The notes beneath the pieces are model-generated. The model worked only from the letters and a program-made list of their open reading frames with translations, did no database searches and was not told where the DNA came from. The translations under genes and the position numbers were made by a program. Positions 44,799 through 56,511 of a stretch of DNA of 64,000 nt are shown here, one piece after another. The stretch lies in the NCBI GenBank assembly GCA_037127255.1, contig JBANSL010000016.1:3598501-3662500 (forward strand). The letters run 5' to 3'. The stretch's first letter is position 1; every line of letters begins with the position of its first letter. Source of the DNA: Persicaria tinctoria. Taxonomy: Eukaryota; Streptophyta; Magnoliopsida; Caryophyllales; Polygonaceae.

Positions 44799-45812
44799 TA
44801 TTTTATTAAATTGTCCCTTCTTTTCCAATTATGTCTGTTTGTGGAGTCACGAGAGTGTTCCTAAATAGTGCTACATTATTATTATATCAATCATTAATTA
44901 ATATTACTTCACAACCTTAATTACTCGATCCATGCTAATTAATTACATCGACTTTTTATAAGTAAAAACTGCCGGATTATTTTTAGAGCATCTTTAATAG
45001 TGATACTCTAGTTGAGTATCATAACCTATTAAAAAAATATAAAGTAAAAAAATGGGAGAGAACCACTAATTACATTGGTTTAACAAAAAATTCTGACATT
45101 TAATTTAATTTTCTTTTTTTAAATTAGTTATGGTACTCACATAGTACTACTACTACTAAAGATGCTCTTGGAATTAATTAGTAAGGTGTAATCGACTTGC
45201 TAGCTAAAGCCTTTGTTTAATTATATGTATAATGTGAGCTTATTCTGTATGATAGGAATCTATATAATAATCTTATTACTGATATATAATCACTATACGC
45301 GATAAACTCAAAATCGAAAAAACATTTAAATTAAATTTGTTTGAAATTGGGTACAGTTAAGCCATAGAATATACCCTCGTCTTCCTATTTTTTCTCAAAG
45401 AATATTCATCCATAGATACTATATATACTGCAACCCCATTTCATTGTTTTCTTTTGAATATTTTGCTAAATAATTTCAATCGATAAATAATTTAATAACT
45501 TTTTTAACATTCTATATCATATGTTCCAAGGGCATAGGATAAGAGGTCAAATTGAGAAATATTTTTCCTAAATACACCCAATTTAGTTATTTTTAAATCA
45601 GATTATGGGATACACCCATTTTCTTTTAGAGTTTTCTTTCCTAATAAAGTATTCTAATGATCATATGTCTTTAGAGCACATAATAGACAAACCGTTATTT
45701 TAAAATTAATGAATACTTCCTATGATAAAAAAAAAAGAAGGTAAAATGTAGTGAAAATAAGATGTGGGAAAACTAAGTGTAGATTTATGGGCCGAATATA
45801 TAATATAGGAAT
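44799..45812. other. AT-rich intergenic DNA
   Basis: Nothing beyond simple AT-rich sequence was seen. Confidence 0.5.
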
Positions 45813-46174
45813 AAGATAAGATCTCTTGCAACACGTATACGCCCTTTGGTGCAACACAATATTAATTAAGGTGAATATTTATGATTAAAAAAATCAAAAA
45901 ATTATTTTTATCTATAAATAACCAACTATATATATTTATATAATTTTTTATGAATTAATATAATTTGAAAAACATTAAAATTATTATCATTAAATAATCA
46001 ACTTTTCAATTTTAATATTTTTTAAAATATTTTTTTTCATGAGAAAATTTTACAAATATGTATGATGGTTTATTTATAACATAAAAATAATTTTTTGAAT
46101 TTTTTTTATCATAAATATTTACCTTAATTAATATTGAGTTGCAGTGTGCACCAATTTGCAGGAGATCTTATCTT
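45813..46174. mobile_element. Foldback MITE-like inverted repeat
   Basis: AAGATAAGATCTC at the left is inverted at the right end, followed inwards by TGCAACACAATATTAATTAAG versus CTTAATTAATATTGAGTTGCA and long A/T arms, so the whole 362 bp forms one hairpin. No clear TSD, so the family is unknown. Confidence 0.6.
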
Positions 46175-47075
46175 GCGATGCGGCCACCTGAATCTTGCTA
46201 GAGATTATAAAATAAATAAATAAATGAATGTTGATTTGGATGATGAGACACCATCGTAGCTAGCTAGTCGATCATGCATCTTCATCATCTTTTCTGATTA
46301 AATTGACATGACATTATCCTTTACTGTGTACTGTAGTCTGTATATTATGATCTTCAATCCTCTTGATCGATCTCATCCGTGTTGCTGCACCACAGATTCA
46401 CTTATCCATTATCCATTATCTGGGTGCTTACCCCTCCCAACTGTTTTGGTTTAATTTTCAACATCTTTTTCTTAAAGTAATTTACAGGCTTTGGATCGGA
46501 TGGGATATACATATACATAATGAATCATGATCATACTATATATATATATATAATTATAGTGGAGATTAATAATTGTTGGGCCTGCCACTAAATTAACTAT
46601 AGCTTTTTGAAATATGGCATATGGTATCAAAGTATTGTGCCATGTTTGATTGAACAGTTAATTGATCAGAACACATACATGATACACTTGTTCCCTTGAT
46701 ATTCATATATGCCATGAATAATGCAACTCCTTTAACTTATTTAATTTGTTCTCAAAACAGCGGTTTTCCTATTTGCACGGCGGAATTTCGCAATTCGCAC
46801 GGTGTCGATCTCGAAAATCGGCATTGATGGTCTGCCTACCTAGGAAGTCGGCATCGACAGAGGATCAGACGACTTGATCCAACAGTGATCTTCCACACAA
46901 TGAAGGGCTGACAACCAGTGCAATGATGCCGACTCGAGAACTCGGCATCGGCACCATGCGAATGGCGAAAAAATGACCGTGTAAATATAAGAGGACCGCC
47001 CAAAACAAACTAGCTAGCTAGCATCTATATTTAATTTGGGTAATTATTAATTAATGGTTTACGATTAAATTTATG
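46175..47075. other. Intergenic with short (TA)n and a GC-richer patch
   Basis: A (TA)n run lies near 46539. A GC-richer patch at 46760-46985 contains inversely related TCGGCATCG/CGATGCCGA-like motifs and may be a degraded repeat. No gene. Confidence 0.4.
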
Positions 47076-47520
47076 TTATTTAATTTTAAAATATATTGGC
47101 CCATTGTAGTGGAAGAGATACATGAAATTTTGCATGATTGATTGTTGTGAATTTCCCCGAGTGAATACTTTTAAAGAGAAGGAAAATGAACAATATGACA
47201 CAAAAGATTTCCGTGTTCTGGCAAGAACCGCGCAAAACACCCTACAGAGAAAAACCTCTCTACAGCTAGGGTTTCTTATTATTGTGATGCTTTGATGGAT
47301 ACATAAATCCAACCTTACATGCCTCTATTTATAATAGAGTCCCTATAGGTAGAACCTCCTATAGATAAACCTAGATATAGATAAAACCTACCTTATCTAG
47401 AACCTATTATAGATAAAATCATCTATAATAAACCACTTATATATAAAACCATATATAGATAAAACTTGTTATAGATAAATTGACTTGGCCCCAATCCAAT
47501 TTATCTATTTACCTAGGATG
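47076..47520 (-). repeat. Probable LTR fragment
   Basis: On the minus strand a TATA-like TATTATAAATAGAGGCATG (near 47330) is followed by sequence typical of copia LTR transcription starts. On the plus strand ATAGATAAAACC-type motifs recur between 47340 and 47480. No second LTR or coding region found. Confidence 0.35.
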
Positions 47521-48237
47521 ATTAATTGTCTCCTACAACAGTAAAGGTGATTGAAAAACCATATATAAATAAATTGCTTGAGGTCATTTGATCAAGTTAA
47601 TTAATTGGGGCCATTGAGTATTTATCTATGAGAGACTATGTAAAAAAAAAATATGTAACAACAAAATTCTCAGTATATATATCTCACCTAAGCAGAGTTT
47701 GGGAGCCAAGTGAGTGTTTTCCTAGGCAATGTTATAAAAAAAAATGATACTGAAATTTTATTAAGAGTACTGATTAATATTAAATTAAACTTTGTTGAGA
47801 CTTAAGACTAATGACTGATCGAGTATCGAAAGCTACCTAGAAGTTTAGTGCATAACTTCAGTAAGGTTTCACCTTAAAAATTAATTTATAAGAGAAAACT
47901 TTTCTCAGAGCTAATATATTTAGCTTAAAATTTATTATTTTCGATGTGAAACATACCCTTAAATTAAATTTGAGAGAGAAAAGTACATGGGATATGAATC
48001 CAATTTAATACTTATTATTTGGGAAGGTGGAAGACAACAGAAAAGTTAGTTGCATTGAAGTTAAATTAACACTTGGCTGGCACCGTATATTTTTGTTCAA
48101 ATTATTTTGGATAAAAGTATATGGGTCGCATGGTTTGTAATAACATTAATTGCAATATAGTTGACCGGATCTTGATCAATATATTGCTTTATATTTATTT
48201 ATTTTTTATATAATTAAGATAAAGAATTTGAGTGGCG
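47521..48237. other. Intergenic, no gene seen
   Basis: AT-rich, with no recognised features. Confidence 0.45.
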
Positions 48238-48450
48238 TCATCTAGTAGCTTCCTTTTCTGATCGATGAGAACAAAACATTTCAAATACGACGTGAGAGGT
48301 TCGGGGGCCATTACGTGCCTGAGCTGAGCCACCTAGCTTGTCTGCAATCTGGTTCATTTTTCGAAACACATGCTTGTAAGTAACAACCTCAAACCATTGC
48401 AATAAGTGCTGGATATTTGTGACGATCACGTTGATCTCCTAGGGACATTG
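48238..48450 (-). mobile_element. LINE RNase H-like fragment
   Basis: The minus strand reads QHLLQWFEVVTYKHVFRKMN, then QIADKLGGSAQARNG. This corresponds to the W..V...HV.R..N..AD.L end of the RNase H domain of plant non-LTR elements, but short and without a poly-A. A relic. Confidence 0.5.
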
Positions 48451-48756
48451 TCACACACCAAACAATAAATTAATCACATGAGGCTGTCACCTTCAAGTTG
48501 GATCCGTCAGTAGCCCAAGTCTCTAGCCGATAACATGCCTGAGTAAAGAGCTAGGGCTTCAGGTATGCGATTAATTTATAACTGAACTTTTATAGTTATG
48601 AATGAATGGACGATAATTGAATTTTTTTTAACAAGTTCAAACATTTGTAAATCCACTAATTAATGCGAAAGTATGAACTCCGAAAGTGTGTAAATAAATG
48701 ATTAAGGAATGTTCTTGCTATTCACACGCCCACATCTCACCAAAAGTACAGTGGAG

Positions 48757-49012
48757 GAGTGCCAACTTCATGAATCAGTGTCGGTAGTTGGTGGCCCGGG
48801 TTCGACAATGGGGGCTTGATTGCTCGTGTGTTGCTTGGTGGGAGTGTTGCGGAGAATGCCAACTTCAGGAGTTGGTGTCGACGACTAGTGGTTCGGGCTC
48901 GACACCTCGTGTGTTGCTGGCTGCTTGGGTGGGAGTACGTGTTGTGAGCTGCCGACTTTGGAAGTTGGCGTTAGTGACTAGTGACCGTGCGTTTGACAAT
49001 ATTACCATCGTG
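48757..49012. repeat. Degenerate ~95-100 bp tandem repeat, 2.6 units
   Basis: Units start GCCAACTTCATGAATCAG (48760), GCCAACTTCAGGAGTTGG (48858) and GCCGACTTTGGAAGTTGG (48951) and share GACTAGTG, GGTTCGACA and CTCGTGTGTTGC. It is GC-rich relative to its surroundings. The open plus-strand frame here is probably a by-product. Confidence 0.6.
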
Positions 49013-49111
49013 TGAATATTAGCCCCCTTAAGGAACTAGCTAGGATTTAGAGAGCTTGGAGGAGATCAATCAAAAGTCCAAATTATAATTCTTCATTATT
49101 TAACTAAAATT

Positions 49112-49820
49112 GGGTTAATTGCGCTAAATATCCTGACCTTTGTGGATAGTTGCACTTAATATCCCGACCTTGTAAGATTTCACGAAATATCCTGACCTTT
49201 GATGTTAGTTGCGCTCTCTACCCTAGATAGATTTCTTAAATTAAAAAATTACACAAATAATGGAAAAATTGCACAAAAGCACCCATATTTATATAAAAAA
49301 AATCAACAATCCCTATTTTAATCAAAATAAAAAGGAAATTTATACCAAACATATAAAAATGCGTGCTCTAAAAAATTAAAATAAGATCAATTATTTAAAA
49401 ATAAACTTGTTTCTTATTATATTTTATATTCCTTAAAAATTTATTTTATAAAGCCATAGTTATAATTTATGTAAGATTAATATGTAAGTACCATATTATA
49501 TGCCCAATTAATCAAGTTTCCATGAGTATATACCAAATTTTCCTATTTTTAATATTTGTTTATCATATCTTTATTAATTATAAATAGTTATCATATACTC
49601 CATATTTTACTATTTCTTTTTAAAAAAATATATTTTATTTTATTTTTTAAAAGTATTATATTCCATATATGTATAGTTAGCATTTTTTTATAGAATCTTT
49701 TTTTAATGTTGTGGAATTTAGATGAGAAATATTTTCTTAAGATTCAATCACAAGATTCCACATAAGATGTTATGTATTAGTTTTAGTGTATATAAAATAA
49801 TATGGACCAAAAAGAATATA

Positions 49821-49914
<94 letters not shown>

Positions 49915-50314
49915 TAGAGAATATATGTACAAATCCACATTTATAGATCGGTATATATAAACATAGATTTTTTTATAACATATATTATGAAGAAAAATAA
50001 TAAAATTAATTATTTTCAATAATTATAATAATTGTGGGAGTAGATGTTATCTATTAGAAATGATTTTTGGTTTTTTTTGGGGAGGGGGGGGGGGGTTAAA
50101 TATATTAGGGGTTAAGTTTATTGAAAATATTTTAAGAATATGGGTGATTTTGTGTAATTTTTCCATTATTTATGTAATTTTTTAATTTAAGAAATCTATC
50201 TAGGGTAGAGAGCGCAGCTAACACCAAAGGTCAGGATATTTCGTGAAATCTTACAAGGTCGGGATATTAAATGCAACTATCCATAAAGGTCGGGATATTT
50301 AGCGCAATTAACCC
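49112..50314. mobile_element. Second long-TIR MULE-like element, 1203 bp
   Basis: Inverted termini of about 190 bp start GGGTTAATTGCGCTAAATATC on the left and on the opposite strand at the right. The flanks are ACTAAAATT and AATAAAATT, a 9-bp TSD with one mismatch. The TIRs contain an internal repeat of ATATCCTGACCTT / ATATCCCGACCTT. The interior is AT-rich with a large trinucleotide microsatellite and no genes. Confidence 0.8.
49831..49914. repeat. Microsatellite (ATA)n, about 28 units
   Basis: Uninterrupted trinucleotide run, preceded by (TA)n, inside the MULE-like element. Both strands give artefactual poly-Asn/poly-Tyr frames. Confidence 0.95.
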
Positions 50315-51093
50315 AATAAAATTTGGTTTTAAAAAAAAGAGTATGATAAATAATTAATAATTAAGCTTTTTAGGTGTCCAATTTTATTCTTGTGAATCCA
50401 AGAGAGACAATGAATGTAGGTCCAAACTTAATCGAGTTGGCAAACAATGGATCATTCACCAACCATTCTATGCATACAATATGACACAAAGGAGGTTCAT
50501 ATGCATTAATTCATGTGTTCCTATTTGATTCTTTAATCTCAATGTCATAACTCATAATGATTAATATCCAGAATTTAACCATCCAATTGTATTTTTTGTT
50601 ATATTAACTTGTAAACGCCTTCATATATATACCAAACTAGCTAAGGATACAATCACAATCATACAACTCATATGGTTATCACCATGACAAATTGTTATGA
50701 ATGAGAATCATGGAATAACTAGAAAATGAAAAAGCCGAGACTAAGGCTCTGTTTGATAAAAGAGTGGTTGATGAATAAGGTAGCTGAATCTGATGGAGTA
50801 TTGTGTTAAATATATGTTAATAAACTATTATATGTAGTGTTTGGTAAACCTAATTATTAAAGGAATATAAATTTTTGTGAATATATATATAATCAAAAGT
50901 TTAGGTGAGTAATTGTTGGAAAGATCTGAAAGGACCGAAATAGTAAAAGTGAATTTAGGGTTACTATATAAGTCTAGTAGGTTGAACTTTGATTAGGATA
51001 ATTCACTTTTGTAATCTGACTCAAATAATTAAGGAGCGTATATTTAAGTTCGATTAAAGAATTTGTGGAATTGATAAATTTTTCTATGGATTT
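50315..51093. other. Intergenic with a MITE-like start
   Basis: GGCTCTGTTTGATAAA near 50744 resembles a MITE terminus, but no partner end was found. No gene. Confidence 0.4.
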
Positions 51094-51680
51094 ATCAAAG
51101 TCCGACTCGGACCGGTTACTGGGGGTCGTGTGCACAGACGCACATGCGCTAGTAGCCTAACACACAAGCCGAATGAGATTCCATTCTAAAACCAATTGAC
51201 AATAGAATGAGACTTGTTATGTTCAACTTTCGATGTGGAACACTTTTGGTCTCATTCACATCTCTCAACACGCCCCCGCAAGTGTAACTAGGAATGACTC
51301 GTCTAGTTGACACTTGGACAACTGGTAACTCAGACCTGGATCGAAAGACGAACCGTTGGGCTAGTTGCTCTGATATCATATCAAAGTCCAACTCGGATCG
51401 AGGAATGACTCATCTAGTTGACACTTGGACAACTGGTAACCCCCAAACCAGGATCGAAAGACAGGCCGTTAGGCTAACCGCTCTGATACCATATCAAACT
51501 CCGACTCAGATCGATGATTGGGGGTCGTGTGCATAGGCGCACATGCGCTAATAGCCTAATACACAAGTCGAGTGAGATTCCATTTTAAAACCAATTGTCA
51601 ATAGACAGAGTAGCACACCGACTTATAAACTAGGACTTATTAGACTTGTTATGGACTCATACATTTATCTTATCAAACAA
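51094..51680. mobile_element. TRIM-like element with duplicated PBS segment
   Basis: Two related terminal blocks, 51094-51270 and 51494-51650, share GGGGGTCGTGTGCA, CGCACATGCGCTA and GAGATTCCATT. The internal part holds two tandem ~105-bp copies (51291-51399 and 51400-51504) of a segment ending GCTCTGAT(A)CCATATCAAA. On the minus strand this includes TGGTATCAGAGC, the tRNA-iMet primer site. LTR-PBS layout without coding capacity points to a terminal-repeat retrotransposon in miniature. Exact LTR ends and TSD were not found. Confidence 0.6.
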
Positions 51681-53663
51681 ATTAAGTATAAGCACATACA
51701 ATTAAGGTGATCAATTCAACTCCTTAATACTCTACTTGTTTCTAAACGAAGAAGGAATATGATACAATTAAGCCGATCAATTCAGCTCCTTAATGCTCGA
51801 CTTGTTTCTAAACGAAGAAGGAATATGATAGTATTGGCGAGTTAAAGAGAGCGGTGACGAGATGTGGTGGTGAGTGTTGATAAAATGTCAGCCATATTGT
51901 TTTTCCAAATGAAAATTAATTAAATAAAATACAATGTATACCTTATCTATTTAAGATCGATGTGGGATGAGGAAAAACGTCAAAATCGGGTGCACATAAA
52001 TATTTTTTTGGGGGGTGGATTTGAATAATTGAGAGGCTTTTAAAGGTTTGATGGGTGGGTCGATTCGATGCAATCAAGAGGAGAACAACTCCGATATATG
52101 TTGGAGAAGTTGACAAATTTCCTAAAGGCAACAGCCCGGGCCCGACCCGGCCCACTTCCTGCTAAATTCTTTTGACCTATTTCAATAATTTCAATTGTGT
52201 TTTTGTGTACATTGCTGTCAAAATGATTTATGTTCGATCGATTTTGATAATACCCATCAAAGACTGCCCCTCACATTTGGAAGTGCAATCATGGTTTCTT
52301 CAAATTTTTGCCATGTGCATTTCAACTTGTTTATCCTCTTTTTCATAAAATCCATTGAAATTAGACTCAAAACTATAGCTTGAGAATCTCACCCAATAAT
52401 ATGGCATTTTAGTGAAATTAGTAAGTTAATGAAAGTCATTTTCTTCCTCTTTAAATTTATTAAACAACTTACTCATGAATCATGATATTAGTTTATGGTT
52501 TAAATATTGTTAAAGTCGGCTGGGTTCGGTGGGATCAAAACAAGTTGGAGGGTAGTCCACCAACTTATATGTTGTTTAAGGCATCTCAGTATTTTCAATG
52601 TGGGACAACCCATATTCCAACAAATATCTTTGTTCTTCATATATTGCCTTGATTGTGCCGTCTTTGGTTCGCCTAGTTTCTACCTCTCAGTATAGTGCAT
52701 GTAGCCTGATTGTTAGTTGCTTCTTTTTATTCGTTTTTGTTGATGGTTTAATTTGTTTCATGACAATTAGTCTTTTGGTTGATTCGTTGGCCTCTCGAGG
52801 ATCAAGTTAGTGTTTGATCTCTCGAATTTTTACTTGTATAAAAAAATGGTTTAAATATATGTTTATTTTATTTATTTCATAATATTTATCATTTTACTTT
52901 GCGCATATATAACATTGAGCCTAGCTCAAGGATCAAAACTAACTGAAAAATATAGAATATTTCAAGATTTAGTTAATTAAAAAACAATAAATAAAGATAT
53001 TATGAAGGATCAAAACGAGAAATAAGGATATTGGTAATATAAAGGGTAGCCAATTGGATTTGAGTATTGAGTATTATTCCTTTTGGATTCAAATATGATT
53101 CTTTTGCCGGTAATGTGATCCTCTCAATCTAATCTAAATTGTAAAAAGTAAACATTAGTTTATAATATTAATAAATTTTGATTGCAATTAAAATCAATCA
53201 ATCAAGAAATAATAAATAGGGCAAAAACGCCCTATTAAATTGGAAATTATTGGATATGGGGGGATCTATTGACCCATGAAAACAACACTCAAAGACTCAA
53301 GAGTCAAGAGCTCCACTTATTTTGAAACTCCTTTTTGGCCCATTCACCCGACAATCCATTTTTTCTCCAATTAATCTTCCATCCAAAAATGCCTCAATTT
53401 TTTCATTTTAAGTTTTTGTAGGGAAAATTGTATATGTAGATTGTAGATGCATTACCATGAACTATACAAATTTTGTAAAATATTATAATCTTTATGCTTC
53501 TTTAAAGTATCTTAGGTCTCATTTTTTTCATATCCTTGAATAATTATTTCAGACTCACTCAAAATTATCAAAAATAAAATTAAGTACACTTTATAATTTA
53601 TTATTTCTTTTATCCATAAAATTATATTAAAAAAATGCACTTGGCTCTAACCACCTCATATCC
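51681..53663. other. Intergenic, repeat relics only
   Basis: A 65-bp direct repeat CAATTAAG-GTGATCAATTCA(A/G)CTCC with flanking AAACGAAGAAGGAATATGATA occurs at about 51700-51830. A TTTTCAATGTGGGACAA motif near 52592 resembles LTR sequence. No gene recognised. Confidence 0.4.
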
Positions 53664-54930
53664 CCTTTTTTTTTTTTTTTTTTTTTTTGATCAATAGCCC
53701 CCATTTTATTCCAATAATTCTACTTCAGAGAACACAATGTCTTGTAGTTCAATTGGTAAATCAAAAACAGATTGAAAGTAAATAGGTGTAACAGGTCTAG
53801 TCTGGGCAAGCCCATGTGCAGCTTGATTTCCTAGCCTTCCCACATGAAGCCACTCGCACTTCAGGAAATCTCGTGCCAGGCGTTCCGCTTTGTGCAACAG
53901 TCTCCCAAGGATACCTCTAGTCGGCGTTCTTCTTTGCAGTTGTCCAATAGCTTGCTGGCAATCAGACTCCACTATCACCGATCTCACCCCTCTATCTCTA
54001 GCTAATTCCAGCCCCCATATCATTGCCTCAAGCTCGGCCGACAATGGATCGGTCCCTCTCTGTATACTTCTAGCAGCCGCCCAGCTCATAGCACCATTAC
54101 AATCTCTGGCGATCATGCCAATCCCACATCCCCTCTCCGCTGAGGACGACGCGTCGCAATTAATTTTGATGCACCCCTCTTGTGGCGGACGCCATCGAGC
54201 TTGTGGTCTACTTTCGCCATCGGTCTCTTCCCCACGCCTTCTACCTGCTGCATCTTTCTCATGGAGACCAACATTGTCTTTGGCTTCCTCTAGGATACGC
54301 TCAGCATCAATGGAAGCTCCCTCAAACACTCGACGGTTCCTCCAGTGCCACAAGCTTGCTATAATATAAGCCCATAGGCTTAGCATTTCGCCATCCCGCA
54401 ACCCCTCAACCTTCTCCATCCACTGATCAAACTCCCTCGCTTGCTTCCCCGCCTTGTCAAGCACCTTCACTCTCCTCCAAACCTCTCTAGCCCTTCCGCA
54501 TTCAAAGAGAGCGTGCATGATCGTTTCATCTCTACCACACACGTCGCACTGGGGTTCGACCTTTACTCCTTTCTTATAAATGACAGCCTTGGATGGAAGG
54601 ATCCCTCGGCAGCATCTCCATATAAGGCTCCGAACCCGGGGAATCGCTTCCACCTTCCAAACAGCTTTCCACCGCCGTCTCTCCGCACTCGTATCCGAGG
54701 CTTGCCCCCCTCCTCCCATCTCCCTCCGTGTGTCCATAATAAATAAGTAAGCTGATCGGACCGTGAAAATCCCGCTCTTTGTATAGTGCCAAATGAGCGA
54801 GTCCTCCGTTGTTGGGTCAACAAGGTGAATCTTCAAAATCTCCTCCGCATCACAAGGGATAAAATGGCTTCTAACCAACTCCTCATGGCTCTACCAATTA
54901 CTCGAAATTTCGCAAATGTTATATTTTACG
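53664..54930 (-). mobile_element. 5'-truncated L1-type LINE
   Basis: The plus-strand T run at 53668-53690 is the poly-A tail of a minus-strand element. It is followed by the C-terminal part of the ORF2 protein, and the element breaks off at about 54930. No clean target duplication was seen (AACCACCTCAT at left versus AACCAACTCCTCAT at right is only approximate). Confidence 0.85.
53706..54878 (-). CDS. LINE ORF2 C-terminal part: zf-RVT and RNase H
   Basis: A 390-residue frame. Residues ~28-125 form the reverse-transcriptase zinc-binding region (WKAVWKVEAIPRVRSLIWRC, then CDVCGRDETIMHALFECGRA). From ~235 a plant-type RNase H follows, with INCDASS (first catalytic Asp), AELEAMIWGLELARDRGV (Glu), VESDCQQAI (Asp) and an end HVGRLGNQAAHGLAQ. 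The frame starts inside ORF2; a stop just upstream in W-stop-SHEELVRSHF shows decay. The RT domain itself is absent. It is open but not a functional transposase by itself. Confidence 0.88.
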   Translation of the reverse strand: MVRSHFIPCDAEEILKIHLVDPTTEDSLIWHYTKSGIFTVRSAYLFIMDTRREMGGGGQASDTSAERRRWKAVWKVEAIPRVRSLIWRCCRGILPSKAVIYKKGVKVEPQCDVCGRDETIMHALFECGRAREVWRRVKVLDKAGKQAREFDQWMEKVEGLRDGEMLSLWAYIIASLWHWRNRRVFEGASIDAERILEEAKDNVGLHEKDAAGRRRGEETDGESRPQARWRPPQEGCIKINCDASSSAERGCGIGMIARDCNGAMSWAAARSIQRGTDPLSAELEAMIWGLELARDRGVRSVIVESDCQQAIGQLQRRTPTRGILGRLLHKAERLARDFLKCEWLHVGRLGNQAAHGLAQTRPVTPIYFQSVFDLPIELQDIVFSEVELLE

Positions 54931-55468
54931 AAATCAGGTTAGGGAGACAATTATTTCAAATATTGAAATATTGGGTGTAATTTTAAATAAAATAAAATAA
55001 AATAATAAAATGAAAATAGTAAAAATTGATTTGTTACTGTAATCCGAATTGCCTTTTGGATGGTTGATTGACTTCCTTTTTCCTTCTCTCTTTAGAATGA
55101 TTGAAAAGTGCATTACTTTTAAGATAAAAAAAACACAAGAATAAGTCAATAACTTTACTATGTTATATATTAATATTAGGTTGGATGCTTCTTTCATAAT
55201 TCGATTTTCCATCAAACACATGAAGTGCTTAGTTCTTTTAATTATTTGTTCATAAAATATTATAATATATACTTTTGTAGAAAGTATTTCTCGAAGCTAG
55301 TAGAGAAATTATTTCCATCAAACACATGAAGTGCTCACACCCTTTTTTCACAACTCATTTGTACATAAAAGTTGGATTTTTAGCTCCAAAAAAAAAAAAA
55401 CTTTTAGATCTTAATGTGTAAGAAATAAATGTTTATGTAAATGATATTTACAAACAATCAACATGATT
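54931..55468. other. AT-rich intergenic with short direct repeat
   Basis: CCATCAAACACATGAAGTGCT occurs twice (near 55210 and 55316). No gene. Confidence 0.5.
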
Positions 55469-55735
55469 TTTTTTTTTTTTTTTTTGGATACAAGGAAGTA
55501 AATTAGACACAGCTACATGTGACGACCAACAACCTATCCTAGAGCGTCTTGATAGATGAGAACACGCAGTTTCGAGTCATCTTCCACTCTCCCGTCGGCA
55601 GAGATACGGTAAACAAGGGTAGCAACCCTATCCATTATAGTATTAGCTTCTTCGAAAATATGATTCAACATGATAAAAATTCCTGAGAAAATTGGAATGA
55701 ATACCTGAGAGGCTGAGATCAACTAGTCCGTCATT
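55469..55735 (-). mobile_element. LINE 3' fragment
   Basis: A T run at 55469-55485 on the plus strand, then a minus-strand reading LNHIFEEANTIMDRVATLVY ending IYQDALG and stop, resembling the RNase H end (H..REAN..AD..A) of plant LINEs. A relic distinct from the 53664 element. Confidence 0.55.
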
Positions 55736-56511
55736 ATCGTCCATTATATAGTTTGTATCACTTAATTGGATGCGTCGAATTTTTTTTTTTAATAAATAGG
55801 GTAGTTTTATAATTGTTTTCAACCAATAAAACAATACGGACTATAAAACGGACCATATATATTAGCAGACTAGAGGATCCTTACCGCTTTTTTTAGATTA
55901 GTTGTGGTCGATACCAAATATTTTACAAAATATCTTAAACTTTGGGATTTTGTTTGTTACCCTGTAAAAATTATTTTTTTCCCTTCACATCAAAGGTTGA
56001 ATAAATTTCCCAAAATCACTTGAGCTATGGAATTTTTTACAAAATCACTCATAAATTAGACTAACTTTTAATTTAGTCAATCTAACTTTTGAGTGTATTG
56101 TTAAAAAACCAGCTACAATTTTTTTTTTTAATGCTAAAATATTACTTTATTCTTAAATATTTTGATAGGTTTATTTTGTGAAATTGCTTAACTTACCTGT
56201 CATATTGTCATTTGTGAAAAGTGCCTAATATAAAGAGTGATTTGTGACATTTAACCTAAAAGATTTTATATAATTTGAAGTGGATGGCAAAAATAAGACA
56301 TTATTATAGCTAATTAGCATATTTATAAACTACTCCGCATTAACTTAATTATAAGTCCTTTTTTGTCATATATATTTGGACATTATTATAAGTCAATTTA
56401 TAATACTCCACGCGCGCGAAATTAAACGTTTGCACTAACTGAAAAAGAGCGCAACTCTCTCTCGCTCGCTCGCTCGCTCTCGCAACGTTCGAACGATTCC
56501 AGAAATCCTAA
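55736..56511. promoter_or_regulatory. Upstream region of the PPR gene
   Basis: AT-rich. The leader contains a (CTCG)n microsatellite at 56461-56480, about 30 bp before the start codon, lying in the presumed 5' UTR. No gene. Confidence 0.5.

Noticed and set aside
49722..50019. Poly-Asn and poly-Tyr frames on both strands
   Set aside because: They are translations of the (ATA)n microsatellite.
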